Assembly: GCA_036871055.1 (NCBI GenBank)
Contig: CP141893.1
Coordinates: forward strand, 2,418,001 to 2,482,000
DNA: 64,000 nucleotides
Direction of reading: 5' to 3'
Origin: Bisbaumannia sp015645095
GTDB taxonomy: Bacteria; Pseudomonadota; Gammaproteobacteria; Pseudomonadales; Halomonadaceae
The stretch's first letter is position 1; every line of letters starts with the position of its first letter. A program made the position numbers and the translations under genes. Shown here piece by piece: positions 41,834-51,471 of the stretch. Below the pieces are notes generated by a model. That model had not been told where the DNA came from and did no database searches. It saw only the letters and a list, made by a program, of their open reading frames with translations.

Positions 41834-42625
41834 ATGACCGATCAGCCCCTGCTCTATTCCGTGGACGCGGGTATCGCCCGCATCACCCTCAACCGTCCCG
41901 ACAGCCTCAACAGCTTCAATGGCGAGATGCACGCCGCCATGCGCGAGGCGCTCAAGGCGGTGCGCCAGGACAAGAGCGTGCGCGTGCTGCTGCTGACCGG
42001 TAACGGTCGCGGCTTCTGTGCCGGCCAGGACCTCTCCGACCGCAACGTGGCCCCCGGCGCCGAGGCGCCGGACCTGGGCGAGTCCCTGGAGAAGCGCTAC
42101 AACCCCATGCTGCGCACCCTGCGTGACCTGCCCTTCCCCACCGTCTGTGCGGTGAATGGCGTGGCCGCCGGCGCCGGCGCCAATATCGCCCTGGCCTGCG
42201 ACATCGTGCTGGCGGCGCGCTCCGCCAGCTTTATCCAGGCCTTCTGCAAGATCGGCCTGATTCCCGACTCCGGCGGCACCTGGAGCCTGCCGCGCCTGGT
42301 GGGCATGGCCCGCGCCAAGGGGCTGGCCATGCTGGGCGACAAGCTCGGCGCCGAACAGGCCGAGCAGTGGGGCCTGATCTGGCGCTGCGTGGACGACGAG
42401 GCCCTGGCCGACGAGGCCCTGAGCCTGGCCCGCCATCTGGCCACCCAGCCCACCCAGGGCCTGGCCTATATCAAGCGCGCCCTGCACGCCAGCGACGACA
42501 ACGGCTTCGACGAGCAGCTCGACCTGGAGCGGGACCTGCAGCGCCTGGCCGGCCGCACCAGCGACTACCGGGAAGGCGTCAGCGCCTTTATGGAAAAGCG
42601 CAAGCCAGAGTTCAAAGGGGAATAA
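41834..42625 (+). CDS. paaG: 1,2-epoxyphenylacetyl-CoA isomerase
   Basis: 263 residues. Crotonase fold with the PaaG-specific GFCAGQDLSDR and IPDSGGTWSLPRLVGMARAKGLAMLG; the Asp of PDSGGTW replaces a hydratase Glu and is the isomerase acid/base. It converts the ring-1,2-epoxide to oxepin-CoA and also isomerises later enoyl intermediates. AAGGAC lies seven bases upstream; paaH starts 1 bp after its stop. Confidence 0.95.
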   Translation: MTDQPLLYSVDAGIARITLNRPDSLNSFNGEMHAAMREALKAVRQDKSVRVLLLTGNGRGFCAGQDLSDRNVAPGAEAPDLGESLEKRYNPMLRTLRDLPFPTVCAVNGVAAGAGANIALACDIVLAARSASFIQAFCKIGLIPDSGGTWSLPRLVGMARAKGLAMLGDKLGAEQAEQWGLIWRCVDDEALADEALSLARHLATQPTQGLAYIKRALHASDDNGFDEQLDLERDLQRLAGRTSDYREGVSAFMEKRKPEFKGE

Positions 42626-42626
42626 G

Positions 42627-44162
42627 ATGTCCGCACTCGACACCCATACTGTGGTAGGCGTGGTCGGCGCGGGCGCCATGGGCGCCGGTATCGCCCAGGT
42701 GGCGGCCCAGGCCGGTCACCCGGTACGCCTCCATGACACCCGCGATGGCGCCGCCGAGGCCGGCATCGCCGGCATTCGTACCCAGCTCGAGAAACGCGTG
42801 GCCAAGGGCAAGCTGACCCAGGAAGCGGTGGAGGCGGTGATCGACCGCCTCAGCCCGGCGGCCAGCCTGGACGACTTCGCCGGCTGCGGCCTGGTGGTGG
42901 AGGCCATCGTCGAGAACCTGGAGGTCAAGCGGGAGCTGTTCGCCCGCCTCGAGGCGATCTGCGGCGAGACGGCGATCCTCGCCAGCAACACCTCTTCGCT
43001 CTCCATCACCTCCATTGGCGCCCAACTGGCTCGCCCCGAGCGCCTGGCCGGCCTGCATTTCTTCAATCCGGCACCGGTGATGAAGCTGGTGGAGATCATC
43101 TCCGGCCTGGCCACCGAGCCGGCCATCGCCGAGACCCTCTACGCCACCGCGAGCGCCTGGGGCAAGACCCCGGTGCACGCCAGCTCCACCCCGGGCTTTA
43201 TCGTCAACCGGGTGGCCCGCCCCTTCTATGCGGAAGGCCTGCGCCTGCTGCAGGAAGGCGCCGCCGATGCCGCCACCCTGGACGCCCTGCTGCGCCAGGC
43301 CGGCGGCTTCCGCATGGGCCCCTTCGAGCTGATGGACCTGATCGGCCATGACGTCAACTACGCCGTCACCCGCTCGGTGTTCGACGCCTACTATGGCGAC
43401 ACTCGCTTCGAGCCCTCCCTGGTGCAGCTGGCCCTGGTGGAGGCCGGCCGCCTGGGCCGCAAGAGCGGCCAGGGCTTTTACGACTATCGGAAAGGCGCCG
43501 ACAAGCCGGCGCCGCGCTTCGCCGCCCCGGCCCACGCCGACCTGCCGCCGCTGGTGGTGGAAGGCGAGGCGGGCTTCCTGGCCCCGCTGGTCGAACGCGC
43601 CGAGGCCGCCGGCCTCGAGCTGGTGCAGCATCCGGCCCAGGACGCCGAGGCCCTGCCGACCCTGCGCCTGGGCGAGCTGACCCTGGCGCTGAGCGACGGC
43701 CGCTGCGCCAGCGAGCGGGCCGCCGACGAGCGCCTGGAAAGCCTGGTGCTCTTCGACCTCTGCCTCGACTATGCCGAGGCCAGCGCCATCGCCCTGGCCG
43801 CCAGCGCCGCCACCGATGAGGCCCAGCGGGCCGTCGCCGCCGCCTTCTTCCAGCGTCTCGGCCTGTCCGTGGCCTGGGTCGACGACACCCCGGGCCTGGT
43901 GGTACTGCGCACCGTGGCGATGCTCGCCAACGAGGCCGCCGATGCGGTGCATCAGGGCGTCTGCAGCGCCGCCGATGGCGACCTGGCCATGCAGGCCGGG
44001 GTCAACTACCCCCGCGGCCCCCTGGCCTGGGCGGAAGCCCTGGGCCTTGGCTATGTGCACCGCACCCTGACCCACCTGCAGCAGAGCTACGGCCAGGATC
44101 GTTACCGCGCCGCCTTCCTGCTGCGCCGCAAGGCCATCGCCGAGGAGCGTTTCCATGAGTGA
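42627..44162 (+). CDS. paaH: 3-hydroxyadipyl-CoA dehydrogenase
   Basis: 511 residues. NAD Rossmann motif GAGAMGAGIAQ (residues 12-22), catalytic His in LHFFNPAPVMKLVEII, and TPGFIVNRVARPFYAEGLRLL of the 3-hydroxyacyl-CoA dehydrogenase family. A second C-terminal dehydrogenase-like repeat (from about 400) is present, as in PaaH. It oxidises 3-hydroxyadipyl-CoA to 3-oxoadipyl-CoA. Somewhat longer than E. coli PaaH (475). Overlaps paaI by 8 bp. Confidence 0.94.
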   Translation: MSALDTHTVVGVVGAGAMGAGIAQVAAQAGHPVRLHDTRDGAAEAGIAGIRTQLEKRVAKGKLTQEAVEAVIDRLSPAASLDDFAGCGLVVEAIVENLEVKRELFARLEAICGETAILASNTSSLSITSIGAQLARPERLAGLHFFNPAPVMKLVEIISGLATEPAIAETLYATASAWGKTPVHASSTPGFIVNRVARPFYAEGLRLLQEGAADAATLDALLRQAGGFRMGPFELMDLIGHDVNYAVTRSVFDAYYGDTRFEPSLVQLALVEAGRLGRKSGQGFYDYRKGADKPAPRFAAPAHADLPPLVVEGEAGFLAPLVERAEAAGLELVQHPAQDAEALPTLRLGELTLALSDGRCASERAADERLESLVLFDLCLDYAEASAIALAASAATDEAQRAVAAAFFQRLGLSVAWVDDTPGLVVLRTVAMLANEAADAVHQGVCSAADGDLAMQAGVNYPRGPLAWAEALGLGYVHRTLTHLQQSYGQDRYRAAFLLRRKAIAEERFHE

Positions 44163-44618
44163 ATCCCTGACCCCGCAACAGCTCGCCGAGGCCTGCGCCG
44201 AGTCGATGTTCGCCCGTGACGGCGCCAGCCAGGCGCTGGGCATGGAGATCGTCTCGGTAGCCCCGGGCCAGGCGGTGATGCGCATGACGGTGCGCGACAC
44301 CATGGTGCAGGGCCACGGCAACTGCCACGGCGGTTATATCTTCACCCTGGCCGACTCCGCCTTCGCCTTCGCCTGCAATACTTACGACGAGGCCACCGTG
44401 GCCTCGGGCTGCAGCATCGACTACCTGGGCCCGGCCTGGGAGGGCGATGTGCTGACCGCCACCGCCGAGGAGCAGAGCCGCCGCGGCCGCACCGGCGTCT
44501 ACGACATCACCATCCGCAACCAGCACGGTGACGCCATCGCCCTGTTTCGGGGCCGCTCCTACAAGATCCGCGGCAGCGTACGCCGCCTCGAGGAAACCAC
44601 CGCCGCAGAGGACCCAGC

Positions 44619-44622
<4 letters not shown>
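44155..44622 (+). CDS. paaI: Hydroxyphenylacetyl-CoA thioesterase PaaI
   Basis: 155 residues, hotdog fold. The active-site segment QGHGNCHGGYIFTLADSAFAFACN carries the Asp/Asn residues of the PaaI family. It releases CoA from hydroxylated phenylacetyl-CoA dead-end products. Start overlaps paaH, and the stop overlaps paaJ (ATGA). Confidence 0.94.
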
Positions 44623-45824
<1,202 letters not shown>

Positions 45825-45859
45825 CCCATAACGATATCCCTGCCGCCTGGAGACACCCC

Positions 45860-47173
45860 ATGACGATTCAGACCAAGGTTCGCCCCATCGCCAACCTCGA
45901 CCCGATGGAAACCGCCAGCATCGACGAGCTGCGCGCCACTCAGCTCAAACGCCTGCAGTGGAGCCTGAAGCACGCCTACGACAACGTGCCCTTCTATCGC
46001 CAGGCCTTCGACAAGGCCGGCATCCACCCGGAGGACATTCGTTCCCTGGCGGATCTCGGCAAGCTGCCCTTCACCACCAAGGCGGATCTGCGCGACAACT
46101 ACCCCTTCGGCATGTTCGCCACGCCGATGCGCGACGTGGTGCGGGTGCACGCCTCCAGCGGCACCACCGGCCAGCCCACCGTGGTGGGCTACACCCAGAA
46201 TGACATCAACACCTGGGCCGACGTGGTGGCCCGCTCGATTCGCGCCGCCGGCGGCCGTCCCGAGGACAAGGTGCACGTGGCCTACGGCTATGGCCTCTTC
46301 ACCGGCGGCCTCGGCGCCCACTACGGCGCCGAGCGCCTGGGCTGCACCGTGATCCCCATGTCCGGCGGCCAGACCGAGAAACAGGTGCAGCTGATCCGCG
46401 ATTTCGATCCGGACATCATCATGGTCACCCCCTCCTACATGCTCAATATCGCCGACGAGATGGAGCGCCAGGGCCTCGACCCCCGCCAGTTGGCCCTGCG
46501 CGTCGGGATCTTCGGCGCCGAGCCCTGGACCAACGACATGCGCACCGCCCTGGAGCAGCGCCTGGGCATCGACGCCCTGGACATCTATGGCCTCTCCGAG
46601 GTGATGGGGCCGGGGGTCGGCATGGAGTGCCTGGAGACCAAGGACGGCCCGACCATCTGGGAAGATCACTTCTACCCGGAGATCATCGACCCGGTCACCG
46701 GCGAGGTACTGCCGGACGGCGAGTACGGCGAGCTGGTCTTCACCTCCCTGACCAAGGAAGCCCTGCCGATCATCCGCTACCGCACCCGGGATCTGACACG
46801 CCTTCTTCCGGGCACCTCCCGTCCGATGCGTCGTATCGACAAGATCACCGGGCGCAGCGATGACATGCTGATCATCCGCGGGGTCAATGTCTTCCCCACC
46901 CAGATCGAGGAGCAGATCCTCAAGGTGGAGCGCCTCTCGCCCCACTACGAGATCGAGGTGAGTCGCCAGGGCAACATGGACATGGTGCGGGTGCGCGTCG
47001 AGGCCTGCAGCAACGAGGTAGCCAAGGACAGCGCCGCCTGCGAGCAGCTCGCCAAGGCGCTGCAGCACGGCATCAAGACCTATGTGGGCATCAGCACCAA
47101 GATCGAGGTGTGTGGCGTCGAGGAAGTGATGCGCTCCGTCGGCAAGGCCAAGCGCGTCAAGGATCTGCGCTAG
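45860..47173 (+). CDS. paaK: Phenylacetate-CoA ligase
   Basis: 437 residues. ANL-superfamily AMP-forming ligase; phosphate loop HASSGTTGQPTVVGYT (about residue 95), YGLSEVMGPG, and IIRYRTRDLTRLLPG with GRSDDMLIIRGVNVFPTQIE in the C-terminal domain. Activates phenylacetate to phenylacetyl-CoA, the first step and the source of the PaaX inducer. The start at 45860 has GGAG seven bases upstream. Last gene of the paaF operon; a dispersed repeat and a terminator follow. Confidence 0.96.
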   Translation: MTIQTKVRPIANLDPMETASIDELRATQLKRLQWSLKHAYDNVPFYRQAFDKAGIHPEDIRSLADLGKLPFTTKADLRDNYPFGMFATPMRDVVRVHASSGTTGQPTVVGYTQNDINTWADVVARSIRAAGGRPEDKVHVAYGYGLFTGGLGAHYGAERLGCTVIPMSGGQTEKQVQLIRDFDPDIIMVTPSYMLNIADEMERQGLDPRQLALRVGIFGAEPWTNDMRTALEQRLGIDALDIYGLSEVMGPGVGMECLETKDGPTIWEDHFYPEIIDPVTGEVLPDGEYGELVFTSLTKEALPIIRYRTRDLTRLLPGTSRPMRRIDKITGRSDDMLIIRGVNVFPTQIEEQILKVERLSPHYEIEVSRQGNMDMVRVRVEACSNEVAKDSAACEQLAKALQHGIKTYVGISTKIEVCGVEEVMRSVGKAKRVKDLR

Positions 47174-47203
47174 CCTGACCGAGTGATCGCGCTGGGAATA
47201 GCC

Positions 47204-47314
47204 GAGGGGCGCTGGGGGCAGGATGGTGCGGGGGTCCGATGCCAGGGATGGCAAAAGTAGCGCCCAGGGAGGGGTTCACAGCGCCCCGCGATAGCCTGCC
47301 CCCAGGGTAGCCCC
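47204..47314. repeat. Dispersed palindromic repeat, copy D
   Basis: Begins GAGGGGCGCTGGGGGCAGG, contains the core GCGCCCAGGGAGGGGTTCAC and ends CCTGCCCCCAGGGTAGCCCC. Nearly identical to copy A, 28 kb away. Confidence 0.88.
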
Positions 47315-47363
47315 GTACCGCAAGGCAAGCTGTCGTCGTCCTAGCTCCCCCCTATCGTATTTG

Positions 47364-47396
47364 GCGCCGTCCGGCCTCGCCGGGCGGCGCTTTTTT
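47364..47396 (+). terminator. Terminator of the paaFGHIJK operon
   Basis: An 11-bp stem GCGCCGTCCGG/CCGGGCGGCGC (one G-U pair), loop CCTCG, followed by TTTTTT. It separates paaK from paaA, so the two operons are transcribed separately. Confidence 0.9.
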
Positions 47397-47552
47397 ATGC
47401 TTCTCCCGGCATCTCGCTAACTCATCTGAGCCATCCTAGCCAAAGGTCTAAAAGCGACACGCTTTTTATTTATTGATTTATTTTTTCGTGTCACTAAACT
47501 CTAGGTTAGATCAACAAGGTCCGATTCCCCGACCCGTCACTGGAGGTCACCC

Positions 47553-48542
47553 ATGTACGCACAGCTGGTCGATACCGGCGCCAAGCGCCTCAAGGATCTG
47601 GAAGAGATGAGCGCCGAGGAGCGCGCCTTCCAGGAGCGCATCGACGCCGAGATCAAGATCGAGCCCAAGAACTGGATGCCGGACGGCTACCGCAAGACGC
47701 TGATCCGCCAGATTTCCCAGCACGCCCACTCGGAAGTGGTCGGCATGCTGCCGGAAGGCAACTGGCTGACCCGGGCCCCGACCCTCAAGCGCAAGCTGCA
47801 GCTGATGGCCAAGATCCAGGACGAGGCGGGCCACGGCCTCTACCTCTACAGCGCCATGGAAACCCTGGGCGCCGACCGGGACGAGGAGATCGAGAAGCTC
47901 CACGACGGCAAGGTGAAGTACTCCAGCATCTTCAACTACCCGACCCTGAGCTGGGCCGATATCGGCACCATCGGCTGGCTGGTGGATGGCGCCGCCATCG
48001 TCAACCAGGTGCCCCTGCAGCGCACCTCCTATGGCCCCTACTCCCGCGCCATGATCCGCGTCTGCAAGGAGGAGAGCTTCCACCAGCGCCAGGGCTACCA
48101 GATCCTGCTGGACCTGATGCAGGGCGGCACCGACGAGCAGAAGGCGATGGTGCAGGACTCCATCAACCGCTTCTGGTGGCCGGTGCTGATGATGTTCGGC
48201 CCCAGCGACGCCGACTCCCCCAACAGCGCCCAGTCCATGGCCTGGAAGATCAAGCGTCACAGCAACGACGAGCTGCGTCAGCGCTTCATCGACCAGACCA
48301 TTCCCCAGCTGGAGTTCCTGGGCTGCACCGCCCCGGACCCGGACCTGAAGTGGAACGAGGCGCGCGGTCACTACGACTTCGGCGAGATCGACTGGACCGA
48401 ATTCTTCGACGTGCTCAAGGGCAACGGCCCCTGCAACCGCGAGCGCATCGAGACCCGCAAGCAGGCCATCGATGACGGTGCCTGGGTTCGCGAGGCCGCC
48501 AAGGCCTATGCCGCCAAGCAGCGCGCCCGCCAGGCCGCCTGA
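47553..48542 (+). CDS. paaA: Phenylacetyl-CoA 1,2-epoxidase, catalytic subunit A
   Basis: 329 residues. Ferritin-like di-iron protein; iron ligands in DEAGHGLYLYSAME and CKEESFHQRQGYQ (E-x-x-H repeats). With PaaB, C and the reductase PaaE it epoxidises the aromatic ring of phenylacetyl-CoA. GGAGG lies seven bases upstream. First gene of paaABCDE. Confidence 0.97.
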   Translation: MYAQLVDTGAKRLKDLEEMSAEERAFQERIDAEIKIEPKNWMPDGYRKTLIRQISQHAHSEVVGMLPEGNWLTRAPTLKRKLQLMAKIQDEAGHGLYLYSAMETLGADRDEEIEKLHDGKVKYSSIFNYPTLSWADIGTIGWLVDGAAIVNQVPLQRTSYGPYSRAMIRVCKEESFHQRQGYQILLDLMQGGTDEQKAMVQDSINRFWWPVLMMFGPSDADSPNSAQSMAWKIKRHSNDELRQRFIDQTIPQLEFLGCTAPDPDLKWNEARGHYDFGEIDWTEFFDVLKGNGPCNRERIETRKQAIDDGAWVREAAKAYAAKQRARQAA

Positions 48543-48573
48543 TAGCCACCCCCGAATTCAAGAGGATATGACC

Positions 48574-48855
48574 ATGGCAGATTGGCCCCTTTACGAAGTC
48601 TTCGTGCGCAGCAAGCACGGCCTGAGCCACAAGCACGTGGGTAGCGTGCATGCCGCGGATCGCCGCATGGCCCTGGAAAATGCCCGCGAGCTCTACACTC
48701 GCCGCAACGAAGGCGTCAGCATCTGGGTGGTGCCCGCCAAGGAGATCACCGCCTCCGCCCCGGACGAGAAGGAGCCGCTGTTCGACCCGTCCCAGGACAA
48801 GGTCTACCGCCACGCCTCCTTCTACGAGCTGCCGGACGAAGTCGGCCACATGTAA
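48574..48855 (+). CDS. paaB: Phenylacetyl-CoA epoxidase subunit B
   Basis: 93 residues (E. coli 95). WPLYEVFVRSKHGLSHKHVG and ARELYTRRNEGVSIWVV are diagnostic. Structural/bridging subunit of the epoxidase. AGAGG spacing favours the start at 48574 over the ATG at 48568. Confidence 0.95.
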   Translation: MADWPLYEVFVRSKHGLSHKHVGSVHAADRRMALENARELYTRRNEGVSIWVVPAKEITASAPDEKEPLFDPSQDKVYRHASFYELPDEVGHM

Positions 48856-48867
48856 GGGGTGGGAATC

Positions 48868-49662
48868 ATGGAAAACGTGTCACAGACGTCCCAGTCAGCG
48901 CTGGTGGAATACCTGCTGCGCCTCGGCGACAACGCCCTGATCCTCGGCCAGCGCCACGCCGAATGGTGTGGCCATGCGCCGGCCCTCGAAGAGGAGATGG
49001 GGCTGCTCAACGTGGGCCTCGACCTCTTCGGCCAGGCCCGCCACTGGCTCGGCTATGCCGCCGAGCTGATCAGCGCCGACGGCAGCCAGGGTGAGGTCGA
49101 CGCCGACCACCTGGCCTTCCGCCGCGACGCCCAGGACTTCCGCAACCTGCTTATCGTCGAGCAGCCCAATGACGACTTCGCCGTGACCCTCGGCCGTCAG
49201 TTCCTGTTCGATGCCTGGCACTACCACCTGCTGACCGGCCTGGTGGAGGCCAAGGATCCGCGGGTCGCCGAGATTGCCGCCAAGTCCCTCAAGGAGGCGA
49301 CCTACCACCTGCGCCGCTCCGCCGAGTGGGTGCGCCGCCTGGGCGACGGCACCGAAGAGAGCCATGCGCGCATGCAGCGGGCCATCGAGCTCCTGTGGCG
49401 CTTCACCGGCGAGCTGACCGAGTTCGACGGGGTGGACGAGGCCATGCGCGAGGCGGGCATCGCCCCCGACCCCGAGGCCCTCACCGCCAGCTGGCGCGCC
49501 ACCGTCGAGCAGGTGCTGGACGAGGCCACCCTGGCCCGCCCGCCCTTCGATGCCTGGATGTACCGTGGCGGCAAGCAGGGCCACCACACCGAGCACCTGG
49601 GCTTCTTGCTGGCGGAGATGCAGGCGCTGCCGCGGGCCTACCCGGACGCCACCGTCTGGTAA
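48868..49662 (+). CDS. paaC: Phenylacetyl-CoA epoxidase subunit C
   Basis: 264 residues. Ferritin-like fold without a full set of iron ligands; LRLGDNALILGQRHAEWCGH and NVGLDLFGQARHWLGYAAEL are typical. It stabilises PaaA in the hetero-oligomer. AAGGGGTGGG precedes the ATG at 48868; a GTG at 48859 is a less likely alternative. Confidence 0.95.
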   Translation: MENVSQTSQSALVEYLLRLGDNALILGQRHAEWCGHAPALEEEMGLLNVGLDLFGQARHWLGYAAELISADGSQGEVDADHLAFRRDAQDFRNLLIVEQPNDDFAVTLGRQFLFDAWHYHLLTGLVEAKDPRVAEIAAKSLKEATYHLRRSAEWVRRLGDGTEESHARMQRAIELLWRFTGELTEFDGVDEAMREAGIAPDPEALTASWRATVEQVLDEATLARPPFDAWMYRGGKQGHHTEHLGFLLAEMQALPRAYPDATVW

Positions 49663-49679
49663 GCAATAGGAGATTCACG

Positions 49680-50222
49680 ATGTCCGATGCCATTCAGCTG
49701 ATCGATAGCGATCGTGGGGGCCTGCCCCCGGCCGGCGCCGAGGGCGATGTGGCCGCCGTGATGGCGGTGCTGCAGGAGGTGCTCGACCCGGAAGTGCCCG
49801 CGGTCAGCGTGGTGGAACTGGGCATCGTGCGCGAGGTGAGCTGGGTGGAGGGGCGCCTGAGCGTGGCCGTCACCCCCACCTACTCCGGCTGTCCCGCCAC
49901 CGAGGTGATCGAGGAGGCGATCCATCGCGCCCTGGTCACCGCCGGCTACGCGGATCCGCGGATCGAGCGACGCCTGTCGCCGGCCTGGACCACCGACTGG
50001 ATCACCGCCGAGGGACGCGACAAACTGCGCGCCTACGGCATCGCCCCGCCGGTGGGCAGCGCCAGCAAGCGTAGCCTGCTGGGCCCGGAGCCCCAGGTGC
50101 CCTGCCCCCAGTGCGGCAGCCTCGAGACCGAGCGGGTCAGCGAGTTCGGCTCCACCGCCTGCAAGGCGCTCTACAAGTGCCGCAGCTGCCTCGAGCCCTT
50201 CGACTACTTCAAGTGCCTATGA
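49680..50222 (+). CDS. paaD: PaaD, SUF-like maturation protein for the epoxidase
   Basis: 180 residues. An N-terminal MIP18/SufT-like domain (LDPEVPAVSVVELGIVREV, TPTYSGCPATEVI) and a C-terminal zinc ribbon-like CPQCGS/CRSC. Thought to help assemble the Fe-S cluster of PaaE or the epoxidase. It starts 17 bp after paaC. Confidence 0.94.
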   Translation: MSDAIQLIDSDRGGLPPAGAEGDVAAVMAVLQEVLDPEVPAVSVVELGIVREVSWVEGRLSVAVTPTYSGCPATEVIEEAIHRALVTAGYADPRIERRLSPAWTTDWITAEGRDKLRAYGIAPPVGSASKRSLLGPEPQVPCPQCGSLETERVSEFGSTACKALYKCRSCLEPFDYFKCL

Positions 50223-50306
50223 GCCCGGCCTGAGGGCGATGCCTGCCCGGGCCCCCGCGACAACTTCATGTGCCTCAAGCCGGCACGCGATCGACGAGAG
50301 ATTACT

Positions 50307-51380
50307 ATGAGCCGATTCCACCCCCTGGTCGTCAAGGAAGTCCGCCGCGAGACCCGTGACGCCGTCTCCATCGCCTTCGAGGTTCCCGAGGCGCTCCACG
50401 AGGCCTTCCAGTTCACCCAGGGCCAGTACCTGACCCTGCGCCATGAACTCGCCGGCGAGGAGGTGCGTCGCTCCTACTCCATCTGCACCGGCATCCATGA
50501 GGGCGAGATTCGTGTGGCGGTCAAGCTGGTGCCCGGCGGCGCCTTCTCTACCTTCGCCAACGAGTCGCTGAAGGTGGGCGACACCCTGGAAGTGATGCCG
50601 CCCCAGGGCAAGTTCTTCGTGCCCCTGGACCCGAGCCGCAAGGGCCACTACCTGGCGGTAGCCGCCGGTAGCGGTATCACACCGATCCTGTCGATCATCA
50701 GCACCACCCTGGAGACCGAGCCGGAGAGCCGCTTCACCCTGCTCTATGGCAACTTCTCCACCGCCACCACCATGTTCCGCGAGAAGCTCCTGGACCTGAA
50801 GAACCGCCATATGGAGCGCCTCAACCTGATCCACGTCTTCAACCGCGAGGAGCAGGACATCGACCTCTACAACGGCATCATCGATGCCGAGAAGTGTCAT
50901 ACCATTTTCAGCCGCTGGCTGGACGTGACCGAGCTGGACGCGGCCTTCCTGTGTGGCCCCCAGGCCATGTCCGAGACCGTGCGGGACGTGCTCAAGGAGC
51001 ACAAGATGCCCGCCGAGCGCATCCACCTGGAGCTCTTCGGCACCCGCCCCAACGCCAGCGCCCGTCGCCCCCAGGCCGGCGTCGGCCAGGTGGCCCCCGA
51101 GAGCTCGCATATCAAGGTGATGATCGACGGCCGCACCCTGGAGTTCGACCTGCCCAGGAACACCCAGAGCATCCTCGATGCCGGCAACGAGCATGGCGCC
51201 GACCTGCCCTACTCCTGCAAGGCCGGGGTCTGCTCCACCTGCCTGGCCAAGGTGGTGGAAGGCGAGGTGGAGATGGACGCCAACTACGCCCTGGAAGACT
51301 ACGAGATCGAGGCCGGCATGGTGCTGAGCTGCCAGTGCTTCCCGGTCAGCGACAAGGTGGTCCTGAACTTCGACCACTAA
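50307..51380 (+). CDS. paaE: Phenylacetyl-CoA epoxidase reductase subunit E
   Basis: 357 residues (E. coli 356). Ferredoxin-NADP reductase-like domain with FAD motif RRSYSICTG, NADPH site AAGSGITPILSII, and a C-terminal plant-type [2Fe-2S] domain with Cys ligands in CKAGVCSTC and a later CQC. Delivers electrons from NADPH to PaaA. The last 14 bp, including the stop, are tandemly duplicated immediately downstream. Confidence 0.96.
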   Translation: MSRFHPLVVKEVRRETRDAVSIAFEVPEALHEAFQFTQGQYLTLRHELAGEEVRRSYSICTGIHEGEIRVAVKLVPGGAFSTFANESLKVGDTLEVMPPQGKFFVPLDPSRKGHYLAVAAGSGITPILSIISTTLETEPESRFTLLYGNFSTATTMFREKLLDLKNRHMERLNLIHVFNREEQDIDLYNGIIDAEKCHTIFSRWLDVTELDAAFLCGPQAMSETVRDVLKEHKMPAERIHLELFGTRPNASARRPQAGVGQVAPESSHIKVMIDGRTLEFDLPRNTQSILDAGNEHGADLPYSCKAGVCSTCLAKVVEGEVEMDANYALEDYEIEAGMVLSCQCFPVSDKVVLNFDH

Positions 51381-51398
51381 GCGCCGACCACTAAGCGC
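51371..51398. repeat. Perfect 14-bp tandem duplication across the paaE stop
   Basis: CGACCACTAAGCGC occurs twice back to back (51371-51384 and 51385-51398). The first copy contains the paaE TAA and the second repeats it. Confidence 0.95.
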
Positions 51399-51406
51399 CG
51401 CGACTC

Positions 51407-51430
51407 CCCCGCCCCACTCCCGGGGCGGGG
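51407..51430 (+). promoter_or_regulatory. GC-rich hairpin between paaE and the transporter gene
   Basis: CCCCGCCCC-ACTCCC-GGGGCGGGG, a 9-bp stem 27 bp after the paaE stop and 41 bp before the transporter start, without a T-run. It could lower expression of the downstream pair or protect the 3' end of paaE mRNA. Confidence 0.5.
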
Positions 51431-51471
51431 CTGCCCACCGATAACGACACTCCCAACGCTGACGACACCCT

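Larger units (their letters stand above)
47174..47552. promoter_or_regulatory. 379-bp region between paaK and paaA
   Basis: Contains dispersed repeat copy D, a terminator, and then AT-rich DNA (47455-47515) with the probable paaA promoter. GACACG and CGTGTC (about 47455 and 47490) form a widely spaced inverted pair that could bind a regulator. No TGATACG site was found here, so paaA may be controlled differently from paaF. Confidence 0.5.
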
